From DAIODI01 sp046349255 (GTDB lineage Bacteria > Pseudomonadota > Alphaproteobacteria > Rhizobiales > Aestuariivirgaceae), in NCBI GenBank assembly GCA_046349255.1, contig JAXMCR010000003.1, positions 186,001 to 250,000 on the forward strand: a stretch of DNA of 64,000 nucleotides. Direction: 5' to 3'. This document shows, in pieces, positions 18,438-27,455 of the stretch. The translations under genes were made by a program, and so were the position numbers. The number at the start of each line of letters is the position of its first letter. The stretch's first letter is position 1. The notes under the pieces were generated by a model. That model searched no databases. It saw only the letters and a program-made list of their open reading frames with translations, and was not told the DNA's origin.

Positions 18438-19247
18438 TCAGGCGGGGGTGAAGATCTCGCCCTTGCCGAGCGCCGCAAGGTCGCCGGCATGGCGGCGCAG
18501 AGGCTTGCGCAGCAACGTGCCGGTGTCCACCGTGTTCTCCGCCAGCGAGCGGCCGAGGAGGCCGAGGAACGCGAGTTCCTGGAGGCCGCAGTCCGCGAAC
18601 GTCGGCGACATCGCGCTCGTGCCCTTTCCGAGGATGATCGTGCCGCGGCCCATCATGTAACCGGGGAGCGCGCCGGCCTTGCCGAGCACGACCAGCGTGC
18701 CGGCGATCATCCGGTAGCCGGCGTAGCCGCCGGCGTTCTTGCGCACCACGATCACGCCGCGGCGCATGCGCTCGCCGGCGCGTTCGCCGGCCGAGCCCGA
18801 GACAACAATCAGCCCGCCACCCATGCCCTGGAGTTCGCCCTGCAGCGGGCCGCCGAGCCGATCGCCCGTGTCCCCGCCGATCTCGAGGCGTCCCCCCGCC
18901 ATCTGCGAACCCGCCCACGGCCCGGCATTGCCAGAGACGGTGAGAAGCCCGCCGCGCATGCGCCGGCCCACCTCGACGCCGACGTCGCCGTCGACCGCGA
19001 TCGCGCCGCCCGCCATTTCGTGCCCGACGAAGTCGCAACGCTCGGTCGCGCCGACGATCCGGATGTCGTTGGCGTCGTTGCCCTTAACGCGGAACAGGTC
19101 GTCGACGCTCGCCCGCTCGTTGCCGACATGGATGGTAACGGCCTTGACGGCCTCGGCTGAAAGGTCAGCGAGGCGGTGCGGCGTGAGCGACCGCAGGTCG
19201 ATCCGGGCGGCGGGCGGCTTACGCAAGGTGAAGGTGAGCGCGCTCAT
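18438..19247 (-). CDS. fhcC: Formyltransferase/hydrolase complex subunit C
   Basis: 269 aa from ATG 19247, which overlaps the fhcD stop as ATGA. The chain has the glycine-rich parallel beta-helix typical of FmdC/FwdC relatives, seen as repeated GGxIxVxGxxG units (GGLLTVSGNAG, GGRLEIGGDTG, GGLIVVSGSAG). FhcC is a structural subunit of the bacterial complex that converts formyl-H4MPT through formylmethanofuran analogue to formate. It ends 13 bases before the cupin gene. Confidence 0.95.
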   Translation of the reverse strand: MSALTFTLRKPPAARIDLRSLTPHRLADLSAEAVKAVTIHVGNERASVDDLFRVKGNDANDIRIVGATERCDFVGHEMAGGAIAVDGDVGVEVGRRMRGGLLTVSGNAGPWAGSQMAGGRLEIGGDTGDRLGGPLQGELQGMGGGLIVVSGSAGERAGERMRRGVIVVRKNAGGYAGYRMIAGTLVVLGKAGALPGYMMGRGTIILGKGTSAMSPTFADCGLQELAFLGLLGRSLAENTVDTGTLLRKPLRRHAGDLAALGKGEIFTPA

Positions 19248-20152
19248 TTGAGCATATCCTTCAGCCGGTAATGGAACTGGCCGAGCTTGCCGCCGTAGTT
19301 GCCGGCGCCGATCCGCACCGGGCCCTTCGCAGGCCCGAGCTTGCAGGCGGCGTGGAGGCCGGCCTTCATCGCCGCGGCGACCGCCGCGCTGTCGACGCCG
19401 TCGATCACGATTTCGAGGACCGAGCCGATGTCGGGGTCGAGCGCTGAGTGTGCCAGGCCCTTGAGCGTCGGGCAGTAGGCGTCGTTCGTCGAGGCGATCA
19501 GCGCCTTGTACTTCGAACCGACCTTCGAGCCGGATCGCACGATGCCGCCCGGGAACGGCATGATCGCGCCGGGCACGTCGTCCATCGCCTTCACCGCCGC
19601 CTCGCAGGCGGCGAGCGCGTTGTCGAACGTCTTCGCCATGACGAGCAGGTTGCCGCCGCCGACCGCCGCCGTGGTCGAGCCGGTCGAGGCCTCGCACAGG
19701 AACTCGCCTTCCATCACGGGGATGCGCCAGTAGCGCTTGCCGTCGATCTTCTTGGCGATCTGCCAGCCGTCGCCGAAGTAGCGCAGGAGCGCCCCCATCT
19801 TGAGCGACGTGCCGCCGTCCATCCCGGCGTAGCAGGCGGTGCCGGGGCAGGTGAGCACGCACTGGCCCACGCGGTTCTGCACCTGCTTCTGCAGCTCCTT
19901 GATCGACACGGCGAACATCAGCACCCGCACCCCGGGCCGCCCGTCCGGCGTCTCGCGCGGCGACAGGTCGCGGTCGATGCCCGCCTCGCAGCCGCACGCG
20001 ATCACCGATGTCGCAAACCCCGTCATCGTGACGGCCGCCTGCCGCGCCCACCTGGCCGATGGCGCGGTGATCAGGATCGCGGTGCCGATCATCCCGAAGG
20101 CTTCGGCGAACGTGTCGTCGATGCGCACGCCGTTGAGCGTCAGCTTCGGCAT
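19244..20152 (-). CDS. fhcD: Formylmethanofuran:H4MPT formyltransferase (complex subunit D)
   Basis: 302 aa, close to archaeal Ftr. It moves the formyl group between H4MPT and the methanofuran analogue. Recognisable are the opening LTLNGVRIDDTFAEAFGM, the region CGCEAGIDRDLSPRETPDGR near residue 55 and CPGTACYAGMDGG near residue 100. The start overlaps the fhcA 3' end by 13 bases and its stop overlaps fhcC, consistent with a coupled operon. Confidence 0.97.
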   Translation of the reverse strand: MPKLTLNGVRIDDTFAEAFGMIGTAILITAPSARWARQAAVTMTGFATSVIACGCEAGIDRDLSPRETPDGRPGVRVLMFAVSIKELQKQVQNRVGQCVLTCPGTACYAGMDGGTSLKMGALLRYFGDGWQIAKKIDGKRYWRIPVMEGEFLCEASTGSTTAAVGGGNLLVMAKTFDNALAACEAAVKAMDDVPGAIMPFPGGIVRSGSKVGSKYKALIASTNDAYCPTLKGLAHSALDPDIGSVLEIVIDGVDSAAVAAAMKAGLHAACKLGPAKGPVRIGAGNYGGKLGQFHYRLKDMLK

Positions 20153-21768
20153 GGAACCTCCGCGAACGGATCATTGCCGAACGCGGCCTGCGGCACGCGG
20201 AACCACGAAGCGTCCAGCCCGAAATGCTGGTCGAAGTACTGATCGAGCCGCCGCGCCATCGCCTGGCCTGCGCCGGGCTTCACGGTGAGCGTCTTGCCCT
20301 GTGGCTCCTTGACGACACGTCCCTTGCGCACGACGGGCTCGCCGTTCTTCAGCACGAGTTGCGCCTCGCGGAACATCGTCGCGACGTCGCTGCCGCGCTT
20401 GTAGATGGCGACGTCGGCGAGCGCGCCGGCGCCGAGATGGCCGCGGTCCTTGAGGCCGAGGAGGCGAGCGGGCGCGGCGCGCGTCATGATCGCGATCTCG
20501 GCGAGCGAATACTCGCGCGAGATGAAGGGCAGTGTGGTCATGGCGAGCGCCGACTTCGGCAGCTTCTCGATCGCCGCGGCGCGTGCGCTGCGGTCCATGA
20601 GCAGCGCGAAGATCTCCGGGTACGTCGTGAAGGGTGCGCCATTCGGATGGTCGGTGGTGAAGAAGACCCGCCAGGGATCGTCGATCAGCAGGAACAGTTC
20701 GAGGCCGGTCGCCCACTGGATGGCGTTGTAGAAATCCTTCGCGTTGTAGCGGTAGGGCACGATGCCAGCGCCGTTGTAGTCGGCTTCCGAGATCACCCAC
20801 TTCTTCGGCCGCGCCGCACCGCGCGCGGTGAACTGGCGCATGGTGTCGCACGACACCGTCACCGTCTGGCCGAACATCACCTGGCCGATATCGACCGTGA
20901 TGTCGCGTCGCCGGTTCACCTCGGCCGCGAGCGTCGCGGCGGCGGAAGAGAAGCCGCGCTTGCCCTCCTTGCCGTAGCCGTAGAACTGGAGGTGCGCGAG
21001 GTGCGCCGCGCGCCCGTCGGTCGCCGCCATCGTGGCAACGGCGGTCTCCGCGTTGCCGGGAACGCCGAGGTTGTTGCAGTGGATGTGGAGCGGATGCGGG
21101 ATGCCGAGCTCCTCGACCGCGCGCTGCAGCGCGAGCACGATCTGGCGCGAGGAGACACCGTAGGCCGGCACCACATCGTCGAGCGAGAAGGTGCGCGCGT
21201 TCTCCTTGAAGGCGGCGGAGGCGCCCGCGTTGATCACCTTGACGCCCAGCGCCTGCGAGCTCTCAACCATGGCGCTCACGTAGTCGCGCACGGCGGCGGC
21301 ACTCTCCTTGGCGCGCAGCAGCGAGAGCAAAAAATCGTCGTTGCCGAGCACGCACAGCGCGCCCTTGTCGATGATCGGCGTATCGGCGAGCTCGAGATGC
21401 GCGTGCAGCGCGTTCGACGGCATCATCGCCGGCTCGATCACCGTCGTGAATCCCATCTGCGCGTAGAGCCGTCCGGTGGTCGCGGTGTCGAACCCGATAC
21501 GGGCGAGCGGCGTGTCCTTGGGCCGCGGCGCCCACGCGCGATGCGTCTCAGGCAGAAGCAGGCGGGCCGTGTTCACCGACGCGCCGGCGATATGGGAATG
21601 GATGTCGATGCCGCCCGCCATGACGATCGCGCCCGAGGCCTCGACGGTTTCGACCGCGCGCCCGTCGGTCGGCGCGTCGACGATACGGTCGCCGTTGATC
21701 CACAAGTCGCCCGGCCCGTCGCGTCCGTTGACGGGATCGACGACGTGCCCGCCCTTGATCCGGATCAT
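20140..21768 (-). CDS. fhcA: Formyltransferase/hydrolase complex subunit A (amidohydrolase)
   Basis: 542 aa from ATG 21768, overlapping the fhcB stop. An amidohydrolase-superfamily TIM barrel with HxH at His57/His59 (GGIDIHSHIAG) and later histidines (HPLHIHCNNLG near residue 230), related to FmdA/FwdA. It hydrolyses formylmethanofuran analogue to formate, the last H4MPT-pathway step. The long open frame that runs upstream to 22842 is a shadow of fhcB and is not part of this gene. Confidence 0.96.
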   Translation of the reverse strand: MIRIKGGHVVDPVNGRDGPGDLWINGDRIVDAPTDGRAVETVEASGAIVMAGGIDIHSHIAGASVNTARLLLPETHRAWAPRPKDTPLARIGFDTATTGRLYAQMGFTTVIEPAMMPSNALHAHLELADTPIIDKGALCVLGNDDFLLSLLRAKESAAAVRDYVSAMVESSQALGVKVINAGASAAFKENARTFSLDDVVPAYGVSSRQIVLALQRAVEELGIPHPLHIHCNNLGVPGNAETAVATMAATDGRAAHLAHLQFYGYGKEGKRGFSSAAATLAAEVNRRRDITVDIGQVMFGQTVTVSCDTMRQFTARGAARPKKWVISEADYNGAGIVPYRYNAKDFYNAIQWATGLELFLLIDDPWRVFFTTDHPNGAPFTTYPEIFALLMDRSARAAAIEKLPKSALAMTTLPFISREYSLAEIAIMTRAAPARLLGLKDRGHLGAGALADVAIYKRGSDVATMFREAQLVLKNGEPVVRKGRVVKEPQGKTLTVKPGAGQAMARRLDQYFDQHFGLDASWFRVPQAAFGNDPFAEVPCRS

Positions 21769-22838
21769 CGGCGTGTCTCCTTCTTCGCGACGCGTGACGG
21801 CAGTGCCGCCGCGATCGCATCGATGATCGACGCGGCGTCCGGTGCATCGCTCGGCGCGGTGGCGGCATAGGCGGACAGCGTCGCCGCTTCCGCGCGGTAG
21901 AGGATCGCGTCGTGGTCGACGCCAGGTGCGCCGGCCGCGATCGAGACCGCCGCGCCCGGTACGACCGAATTCGAGATGGCGATGCCCGGGACCGCTGCGA
22001 GCCACCGCGGGGCGCTGCCGCCGAGCGTGTCGAGCCAGAGCGCAGCATCGCATTCGCCGGAGTGCGCGAGCCTCGCGGCGTCGAAGCGCCAGGGGTCGCT
22101 CACCGCCTCGCCGTCGGCACGGAAGGCGAAAGGAAGTGGCGCATCCGCGAGCCAGCCGCCCGCCATCAGCGCGCCCATGCCGTTGCCGGCGACCGGCATC
22201 GCGAGGCTCGTGAATCGGTGCTCGGCGTTGAGATCGTTGACGAGCGCCATGAGCATCGCGAGCGCCGGTTCGTCGAGCGCGGCGGGATCGTAGAGCGCTG
22301 CACCGAACGTGGCGTTGCGCAGCACATCGGCTGCTGCGGCGAGTTCGCGCGACGGGTTCGGGAGCTTCTGCGAAACGGTTGCGCGCAGTGACGCGAGCGT
22401 GGCGGCGAGGGCCGTGCGGTCTCCGGCGGCGAGGGGCGCCACGGCGAGCTTCCGGCCTTTCAGCGCCTTCGTTTCCTCGGGTGCGCCGATCGCGACGGCG
22501 TTGCGGGCAGCGCCCGCCGACACGTAGCCGAACAGAGAGGAGCCGCCGAGCGGTCCTACGATCAGGAGCGTTTCGGCACGGGTCCGCACCTCGGCCGGCG
22601 TGGCGACGAGCGTTCCGCCACCCGCCATCACCGATCCGATTCGCGACAGGACCGGGCCTGCCGCATGATCGACGGCCGCGTTCAGCCGGCGCGCCAACCG
22701 CACGGCTGCACGGATCGCCGCGGCATCGGCTGCAAGTCCGGCGATGAGCGGGAAGCGGGCATCGGACAGGAGCCGCGCCGCCTCGCCGATCGCCTGATCG
22801 AGGGAAGCGGCTCGGCCGCGCAACAACACGTCGGCCAT
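21765..22838 (-). CDS. fhcB: Formyltransferase/hydrolase complex subunit B
   Basis: 357 aa, first gene of fhcBADC. It is related to the molybdopterin-type FmdB/FwdB subunit of archaeal formylmethanofuran dehydrogenase but shortened and lacking the iron-sulfur and active-site cysteine motifs, as known for bacterial FhcB. The visible sequence is rich in Ala and Gly with FPLIAGLAADAAAIRAAVRLA near residue 30 and AALWLDTLGG near 265. Coupled to fhcA by an ATGA overlap. Its start is 106 bases downstream of the stop of the dehydratase gene at 22945. Confidence 0.93.
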   Translation of the reverse strand: MADVLLRGRAASLDQAIGEAARLLSDARFPLIAGLAADAAAIRAAVRLARRLNAAVDHAAGPVLSRIGSVMAGGGTLVATPAEVRTRAETLLIVGPLGGSSLFGYVSAGAARNAVAIGAPEETKALKGRKLAVAPLAAGDRTALAATLASLRATVSQKLPNPSRELAAAADVLRNATFGAALYDPAALDEPALAMLMALVNDLNAEHRFTSLAMPVAGNGMGALMAGGWLADAPLPFAFRADGEAVSDPWRFDAARLAHSGECDAALWLDTLGGSAPRWLAAVPGIAISNSVVPGAAVSIAAGAPGVDHDAILYRAEAATLSAYAATAPSDAPDAASIIDAIAAALPSRVAKKETRR

Positions 22839-22944
22839 GCAAACTCGAAGTTGGAGGTGCCCTGGCGCGATACTAGACGCAAACCCTTCGAACGCAACCC
22901 CTTCGCCGAGGGCCCACGGCGCGCATGACCTTCCTCAGCGTCAC

Positions 22945-23328
22945 CTACTTGTCATACTTGATGTAGGCGAAGCGCAGGTCGTCCTCGGGCGTGCCTTCGA
23001 GCGCGCCGCCGGCCTTGCCCGGCTGCCAGGCGACGACCTCCTCGATCTTCCGCGCAAGCTCGAAGTCCTTGTCGGTGATGCCCTTGGCGGCGTGGTTCAT
23101 GAGCCGCACTTCGACCCACGCGTAGGACGCCGTGATGTCGGGATGGTGCCATGCTGCTTCCGCGAGATGGCCGATCGTGTTGATGACCATCAGCGTGCCT
23201 TTCCAGCTGTTCGTCTTGTACTTGCGCCGGATCCAGCCATCCTCGACGTACCAGTGCGGCAGCTCCTTCTTCAGCCGCTCTGCCGCTTCTTCGGCCGTGT
23301 ACGTGCGTTCCTTCGAGCGTTCCGCCAT
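22945..23328 (-). CDS. Pterin-4a-carbinolamine dehydratase family protein
   Basis: 127 aa from ATG 23328. The fold signature LPHWYVEDGWIRRKYKTNSW and the motif AWHHPDITASYAWVEVRLMNHAA identify the PCD/DCoH family (catalytic histidines in HHPD and NHAA). It also has a C-terminal extension after residue 100. PCD enzymes dehydrate hydroxylated pterins. In H4MPT gene clusters of methylotrophs a PCD relative is a regular member and may process a pterin of the cofactor or aid its repair. It is the first gene of a probable operon with fhcBADC and is divergent from mptG. Confidence 0.9.
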   Translation of the reverse strand: MAERSKERTYTAEEAAERLKKELPHWYVEDGWIRRKYKTNSWKGTLMVINTIGHLAEAAWHHPDITASYAWVEVRLMNHAAKGITDKDFELARKIEEVVAWQPGKAGGALEGTPEDDLRFAYIKYDK

Positions 23329-23470
23329 GATTGATCGCCTCCCGTGCTTGTGCAATAACGCTCCCCGGCCGGTCCGGGGGTCTGCCGATGACCATAATCG
23401 CCGGGCCTTGCCGCTTGAAGTGGGCACCTTCAGGCACCGCGCTCGACAGGCGGTTGCGCACAGGTAGGGC

Positions 23471-24475
23471 ATGTTGAGCAGCGTCACCGTGACGGTGCCG
23501 GCGCGGGTGCACCTGGGGTTCTTCGACCTCTCTGCCACCATTGGCCGCCGCTTCGGCTCGATCGGGCTCGCGCTCGAGCGGCCGGTCACGTCCGTGACCG
23601 TGCGCCGTGCACCCGCCTCCACCGTGCAGGGACCCGAGGAGGAGCGAGCCGGCCGTCATCTCGAGACGCTGAAGCGCGCGCTGTCTCTGAAGGGCGAGTA
23701 CGCCGTCACGATCAACGAAGCGATCCCGGCCCACGCGGGCCTGGGCTCCGGTACCCAGCTCGCACTCGCGCTCGCCGGCGCGATCCGCACGCTGAACGGT
23801 CTGCCGCTCGCGCCGCGCGCCGATGCGGCGCTGCTCGGCCGGGGTGCACGCTCCGGCATCGGCATCGGCCTGTTCGAGACGGGCGGGCTGGTTGTCGATG
23901 GCGGCCGCGGCGGCCTCGACGAACCACCGCCGATTCTCGCAAGGCTTGCCGTGCCTGCCGACTGGCGGATCCTGCTCGTGTTCGACGAGCAATGCCTTGG
24001 CGTGCACGGGGCTGCAGAAGTGCAGGCGTTCCGTGACCTACCGTCGTTCCCGGCCGACAGTGCCGCGCGTATCTGCCACCTCGTGCTGATGCAGGCGCTG
24101 CCCGCGCTCGCGGAGGCCGACCTGCCGCGCTTCGGTTCGGCAATCGAGGAGGTGCAGCAGCGGCTCGGCGAGCACTTTGCGCCCGCGCAAGGCGGCGTGT
24201 TCACGAGCCCGGCCGTGCAGGCCGCCGTCCGGTTCCTTGCCGCGCACGGCGGCCATGGCCCGGGGCAGAGTTCCTGGGGGCCGACCGGATTCGTGTTCGC
24301 CCGCTCGGCCGCAGACGCCGCCGAACTCGCCGCCGCGTTCGGCAGGGAGAAGGCGTTCGACGGTTTGCGCCTCGACGTGGTCGCTGCCCGCAACCATGGT
24401 GCCGTAATCGAGAGAGGCGACGCCGTAACGTCGCTGCATCGTCCGTCCACGCAACAACAAAGACAGCATCGCTGA
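23471..24475 (+). CDS. mptG: Beta-ribofuranosylaminobenzene 5'-phosphate synthase
   Basis: 334 aa. A GHMP-kinase-fold enzyme that joins p-hydroxybenzoate or p-aminobenzoate to PRPP, the committing step of methanopterin biosynthesis. Visible are the N-terminal PARVHLGFFDLSATIGRRFG and the glycine-rich IPAHAGLGSGTQLALALAG near residue 95, with a later GQSSWGPTGFVF near residue 265. It heads the plus-strand operon mptG-mtdB-(ATP-grasp/mch)-ATP-grasp-citG-like, 10 bases ahead of mtdB. Confidence 0.95.
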   Translation: MLSSVTVTVPARVHLGFFDLSATIGRRFGSIGLALERPVTSVTVRRAPASTVQGPEEERAGRHLETLKRALSLKGEYAVTINEAIPAHAGLGSGTQLALALAGAIRTLNGLPLAPRADAALLGRGARSGIGIGLFETGGLVVDGGRGGLDEPPPILARLAVPADWRILLVFDEQCLGVHGAAEVQAFRDLPSFPADSAARICHLVLMQALPALAEADLPRFGSAIEEVQQRLGEHFAPAQGGVFTSPAVQAAVRFLAAHGGHGPGQSSWGPTGFVFARSAADAAELAAAFGREKAFDGLRLDVVAARNHGAVIERGDAVTSLHRPSTQQQRQHR

Positions 24476-24484
24476 AGGATCGCC

Positions 24485-25390
24485 ATGCCCGAACAACGCG
24501 ACAAGCACATCCTGCACATGATCACGCCGCTCAAGCACATGAGCCCGTTCGACGTGAACATGGCGACGGATGCCGGCTTTGACGTAATCGCGACCTACAC
24601 CGGCGTCGAAACCAAGGAAGTGCAGGGGCTGGTGCAGGACGCGATCTTCTCGCGCCATCCGCGCCTGTCGGTGAATACGGGCCTGTTCATCGGCGGCCGC
24701 GACGCGCTCGCCGCGCTCGACATGATCGACATCGCGCGGAAATCGCTCGTACCGCCGTTCGAGCTGTCGATCTTCGCCGACCCCGCCGGCTCGTTCACCA
24801 CGGCGGCCGCGATGGTCGCCTGCGTCGAGAAGGTTCTGAAGGACAAGTGCGGGAAGGACCTGAAGGGTCTGCGTGTCGCGGTGTTCGGCGCGACCGGCGT
24901 CGTCGGCTTTTCGTCCGGCGTGATCGCGGCGGGGCAGGGTGCGAAGGTGACGCTCGTCGGCCACGACGGCGTCGCCCGCGTCGAAAAGGCCGGGCAGGAG
25001 ATCAAAAACCGCTTCCATCTCGATGTCGCCGCCGCGGACGGGTCGAACGAGGCTGCGAAGGAAGCGGTCGTGAAGAACGCCGACGTCGTGTTCGCCTGCG
25101 CCCGCGCCGGCACGCAGGTGCTGAGTGCCGCGCAGCTCAAGGCGTCGCCGTCGCTGCTCGTCGCCGCCGACGTGAACGCCGTGCCGCCGCCGGGCCTGCA
25201 GGGGCTCGACGTGATGGCGAACGGCGTCGCGTTTGCCGGATCGCACGTGCTTGGCGTCGGCCCGCTTACCATCGGCAACGTGAAGTACCAGACCGAGTTC
25301 GGCCTCTTCCGGCGCATGATCGAGTCCGACAAGCCGGTGTGCTTCGATTTCCGCGAGGCCTTCGAGCTTGCAAGAACGCTCACCGTCTGA
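24485..25390 (+). CDS. mtdB: NAD(P)-dependent methylene-H4MPT dehydrogenase
   Basis: 301 aa. It oxidises methylene-H4MPT to methenyl-H4MPT. The N-terminal part (ILHMITPLKHMSPFDVNMA) and the Rossmann motif VAVFGATGVVGFSSGVIAA near residue 140 are those of MtdB, which uses NAD or NADP. It follows mptG and its 3' end overlaps the next reading frame by 23 bases. Confidence 0.96.
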   Translation: MPEQRDKHILHMITPLKHMSPFDVNMATDAGFDVIATYTGVETKEVQGLVQDAIFSRHPRLSVNTGLFIGGRDALAALDMIDIARKSLVPPFELSIFADPAGSFTTAAAMVACVEKVLKDKCGKDLKGLRVAVFGATGVVGFSSGVIAAGQGAKVTLVGHDGVARVEKAGQEIKNRFHLDVAAADGSNEAAKEAVVKNADVVFACARAGTQVLSAAQLKASPSLLVAADVNAVPPPGLQGLDVMANGVAFAGSHVLGVGPLTIGNVKYQTEFGLFRRMIESDKPVCFDFREAFELARTLTV

Positions 25391-27455
25391 GGCCCGTGCC
25401 GATGCTGCGACTGGCCGTGCCGTCCTCATCGTCGCGCTCTCCGGACGCGCACTTGCGCTCGCGGCGCGGCGCGGCGGTTACGTGCCGCTCGTGGCCGACC
25501 TGTTCGGCGACGACGACACGCGCGCGCTCGCGGCGCGGTTCGTCCTCGCCGGTTCGTATGCGGATGGTTTCGCCGAGGACCGCCTCGAAGCGGCGCTGCA
25601 GGTCCTCGTCCACGGATATGCGGTCGAAGGCCTCGTGTGGGGGGCGGGCTTCGAGGATCGCCCGGAACTGCTCGACATGCTGGCGCGAACCTGGCCGCTT
25701 CTCGGCAACAGCGGCGGTGTGGTGCGGAACGTCAAGGACCCGCGCTGGCTGGCCGACGCCTGCCACCGATCCGGTATTCCGCATCCGGACATTGCCTTCG
25801 AGCATCCCGATGACGAGCACGCGTGGCTCGCCAAGCGCGTCGGCGGTTCGGGGGGATCGCACGTCGGATCATCCGGCGGGCCGGGCCATTATTGGCAACG
25901 CCGCGCGTCCGGCCACGCCGTCTCGGCGGCATTCCTCGCCGACGGGCGCGGCGCCGAAGTCGTGGCGTACACGGAGCAATGGACGGATCCCGCACCTGAT
26001 GCCCCGTATCGGTACGGCGGCGCGGTTCGGCCGACCGACCTCTCGCCGTCCCTCACCCAGGCGCTCGCCGGGGCCTGCGACTCGCTCGCACGCGAGGCGG
26101 GGCTCGTCGGTCTCAACAGCCTCGACGTTCTCGTCGACGGCGATCGCTTCACGCTGCTCGAAATCAACCCGCGCCCCGGCGCGACGCTCGACGTCCTCGA
26201 CGACGATGAGCATCGCCTGTTCGCTGCGCACGTGGCCGGCTGTCGTGGCGAAGTTTTGCGCCACGCGTTCCGTTTCTCGCAAGGCTCCGCCGCCGCCGTC
26301 GTCTATGCGGACGAAGACATCGTTTCCGTGCCGTGCCTCGACTGGCCCGACTGGGCTTTCGACCGGCAGCCGGCCGGGTCGTTCGTTCCCAAGGGAGCAC
26401 CGTTTTGCACCGTCACCGCCACGGAACAATCGGCCGCAAAGGCCAGGGCGACGGTAACCGGGAGGTCGAAGGTCATGCTCGAACGCGCCAAGGCGAATTC
26501 CGACGGCAAGGTGCCGAGCGTCAGCACGCGGGCGAGAGCGCTCGCCGATGCGATGGTGCGCGACGCCGACCTGCTCCGCATCAAGGTCTCGACCGGCAGC
26601 CGCGGCGAGCGCCTCATCGATTGCGGGTCGGAGACGAAGGGTGGCATCGAAGCGGGCGTGCGCATGGCAGAAATCTGCCTCGGCGGCCTCGGCACGGTGA
26701 CGGTCGTTCCGGACGCGACCTTTCCGAACTGGCCGTTCTCGGTGTCGGTGCGCTCCTCGCAGCCGGTGATCGCCTGTCTCGGCAGTCAGTACGCCGGCTG
26801 GAAGCTCCAGCACGGATCGTTCTTCGCGCTGGGCTCCGGCCCGGCGCGCGCGCTCGCGCAGAAGGAAGAGATCTACAAGGAGATCGGCTATCGCGACGAC
26901 GCCGACGGGACGGTTCTGGTGATCGAGGGCGACGGTGCCCCGCCGCCCGAAGTGATCGACGAGGTATGCGCCGCCTGCCGCATCAAGCCGCAGAATCTCA
27001 CCGTGCTGTTCGCACCGACGCGCAGCCTCGCGGGCAGCGTGCAGGTGGTGGCGCGTTCGCTCGAGGTGGCGCTGCACAAGGCGCACGCCGTTCACTTTCC
27101 GCTGGCGAAGATCGTCGACGGGGCTGCGGCCGCGCCGCTCGCGCCGCCGCACCCCGATTTCCTCGAGGCGCTCGGGCGCACCAACGATTCGATCATCTTC
27201 GGCGGCAAGGTGTGGCTGTTCGTCGAAGGGTCGGCGGAGGAGGCGAAGACGCTCGCCGAGAAACTGCCGAGCAACACCTCGCGCGATTACGGCGAGCCGT
27301 TCGCAAAGATCTTCAAGCGCTTCAACGGCGACTTCTACGCCATCGACCCGATGCTGTTCAGCCCGGCCGAGGTGGTCGTCACCGCGGTCGAGAGCGGGGC
27401 AGGGTTCCGTTCCGGCGCCGTCGACATCGCAAGACTCCATGCCTCGTTCGGCTGA
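25368..27455 (+). CDS. mch: Fusion of ATP-grasp protein with methenyl-H4MPT cyclohydrolase (Mch)
   Basis: A single uninterrupted frame of 695 codons starting at TTG 25368, inside the mtdB 3' end, behind a GAGG site. Residues 1 to about 369 are the ATP-grasp protein that usually lies between mtdB and mch, with LTLLEINPRPGATLD-like Mg/ATP motif near 265. Residues 370-695 are methenyl-H4MPT cyclohydrolase, about 326 residues, with GGIEAGVRMAEICLGGLG and SVRSSQPVIACLGSQYAGW. Mch hydrolyses methenyl- to formyl-H4MPT. The two parts are normally separate genes. Here no stop lies between them, yet an ATG with a strong ribosome site precedes the Mch part. Either a true fusion or two proteins from one frame is possible. 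Confidence 0.9.
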   Translation: MQERSPSEARADAATGRAVLIVALSGRALALAARRGGYVPLVADLFGDDDTRALAARFVLAGSYADGFAEDRLEAALQVLVHGYAVEGLVWGAGFEDRPELLDMLARTWPLLGNSGGVVRNVKDPRWLADACHRSGIPHPDIAFEHPDDEHAWLAKRVGGSGGSHVGSSGGPGHYWQRRASGHAVSAAFLADGRGAEVVAYTEQWTDPAPDAPYRYGGAVRPTDLSPSLTQALAGACDSLAREAGLVGLNSLDVLVDGDRFTLLEINPRPGATLDVLDDDEHRLFAAHVAGCRGEVLRHAFRFSQGSAAAVVYADEDIVSVPCLDWPDWAFDRQPAGSFVPKGAPFCTVTATEQSAAKARATVTGRSKVMLERAKANSDGKVPSVSTRARALADAMVRDADLLRIKVSTGSRGERLIDCGSETKGGIEAGVRMAEICLGGLGTVTVVPDATFPNWPFSVSVRSSQPVIACLGSQYAGWKLQHGSFFALGSGPARALAQKEEIYKEIGYRDDADGTVLVIEGDGAPPPEVIDEVCAACRIKPQNLTVLFAPTRSLAGSVQVVARSLEVALHKAHAVHFPLAKIVDGAAAAPLAPPHPDFLEALGRTNDSIIFGGKVWLFVEGSAEEAKTLAEKLPSNTSRDYGEPFAKIFKRFNGDFYAIDPMLFSPAEVVVTAVESGAGFRSGAVDIARLHASFG
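26460..26477 (+). promoter_or_regulatory. Internal ribosome binding site and ATG at the ATP-grasp/Mch junction
   Basis: GGGAGG at 26460-26465 sits 9 bases before an in-frame ATG (26475-26477), which is codon 370 of the fused frame and lies just before the Mch homology. It looks like the original mch translation start, and it would give an Mch of 326 aa. A GTG a little further on (in KVPSVS) is an alternative start. Confidence 0.6.

Noticed and set aside
18438..20174. Fusion of fhcC with an upstream 300-codon extension
   Set aside because: The extension is the shadow of fhcD in another frame; fhcC starts at 19247 with a normal overlap.
20140..22842. A 900-codon open frame on the minus strand
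   Set aside because: It joins fhcA to an antisense-frame shadow of fhcB. fhcA starts at 21768 and fhcB uses another frame.
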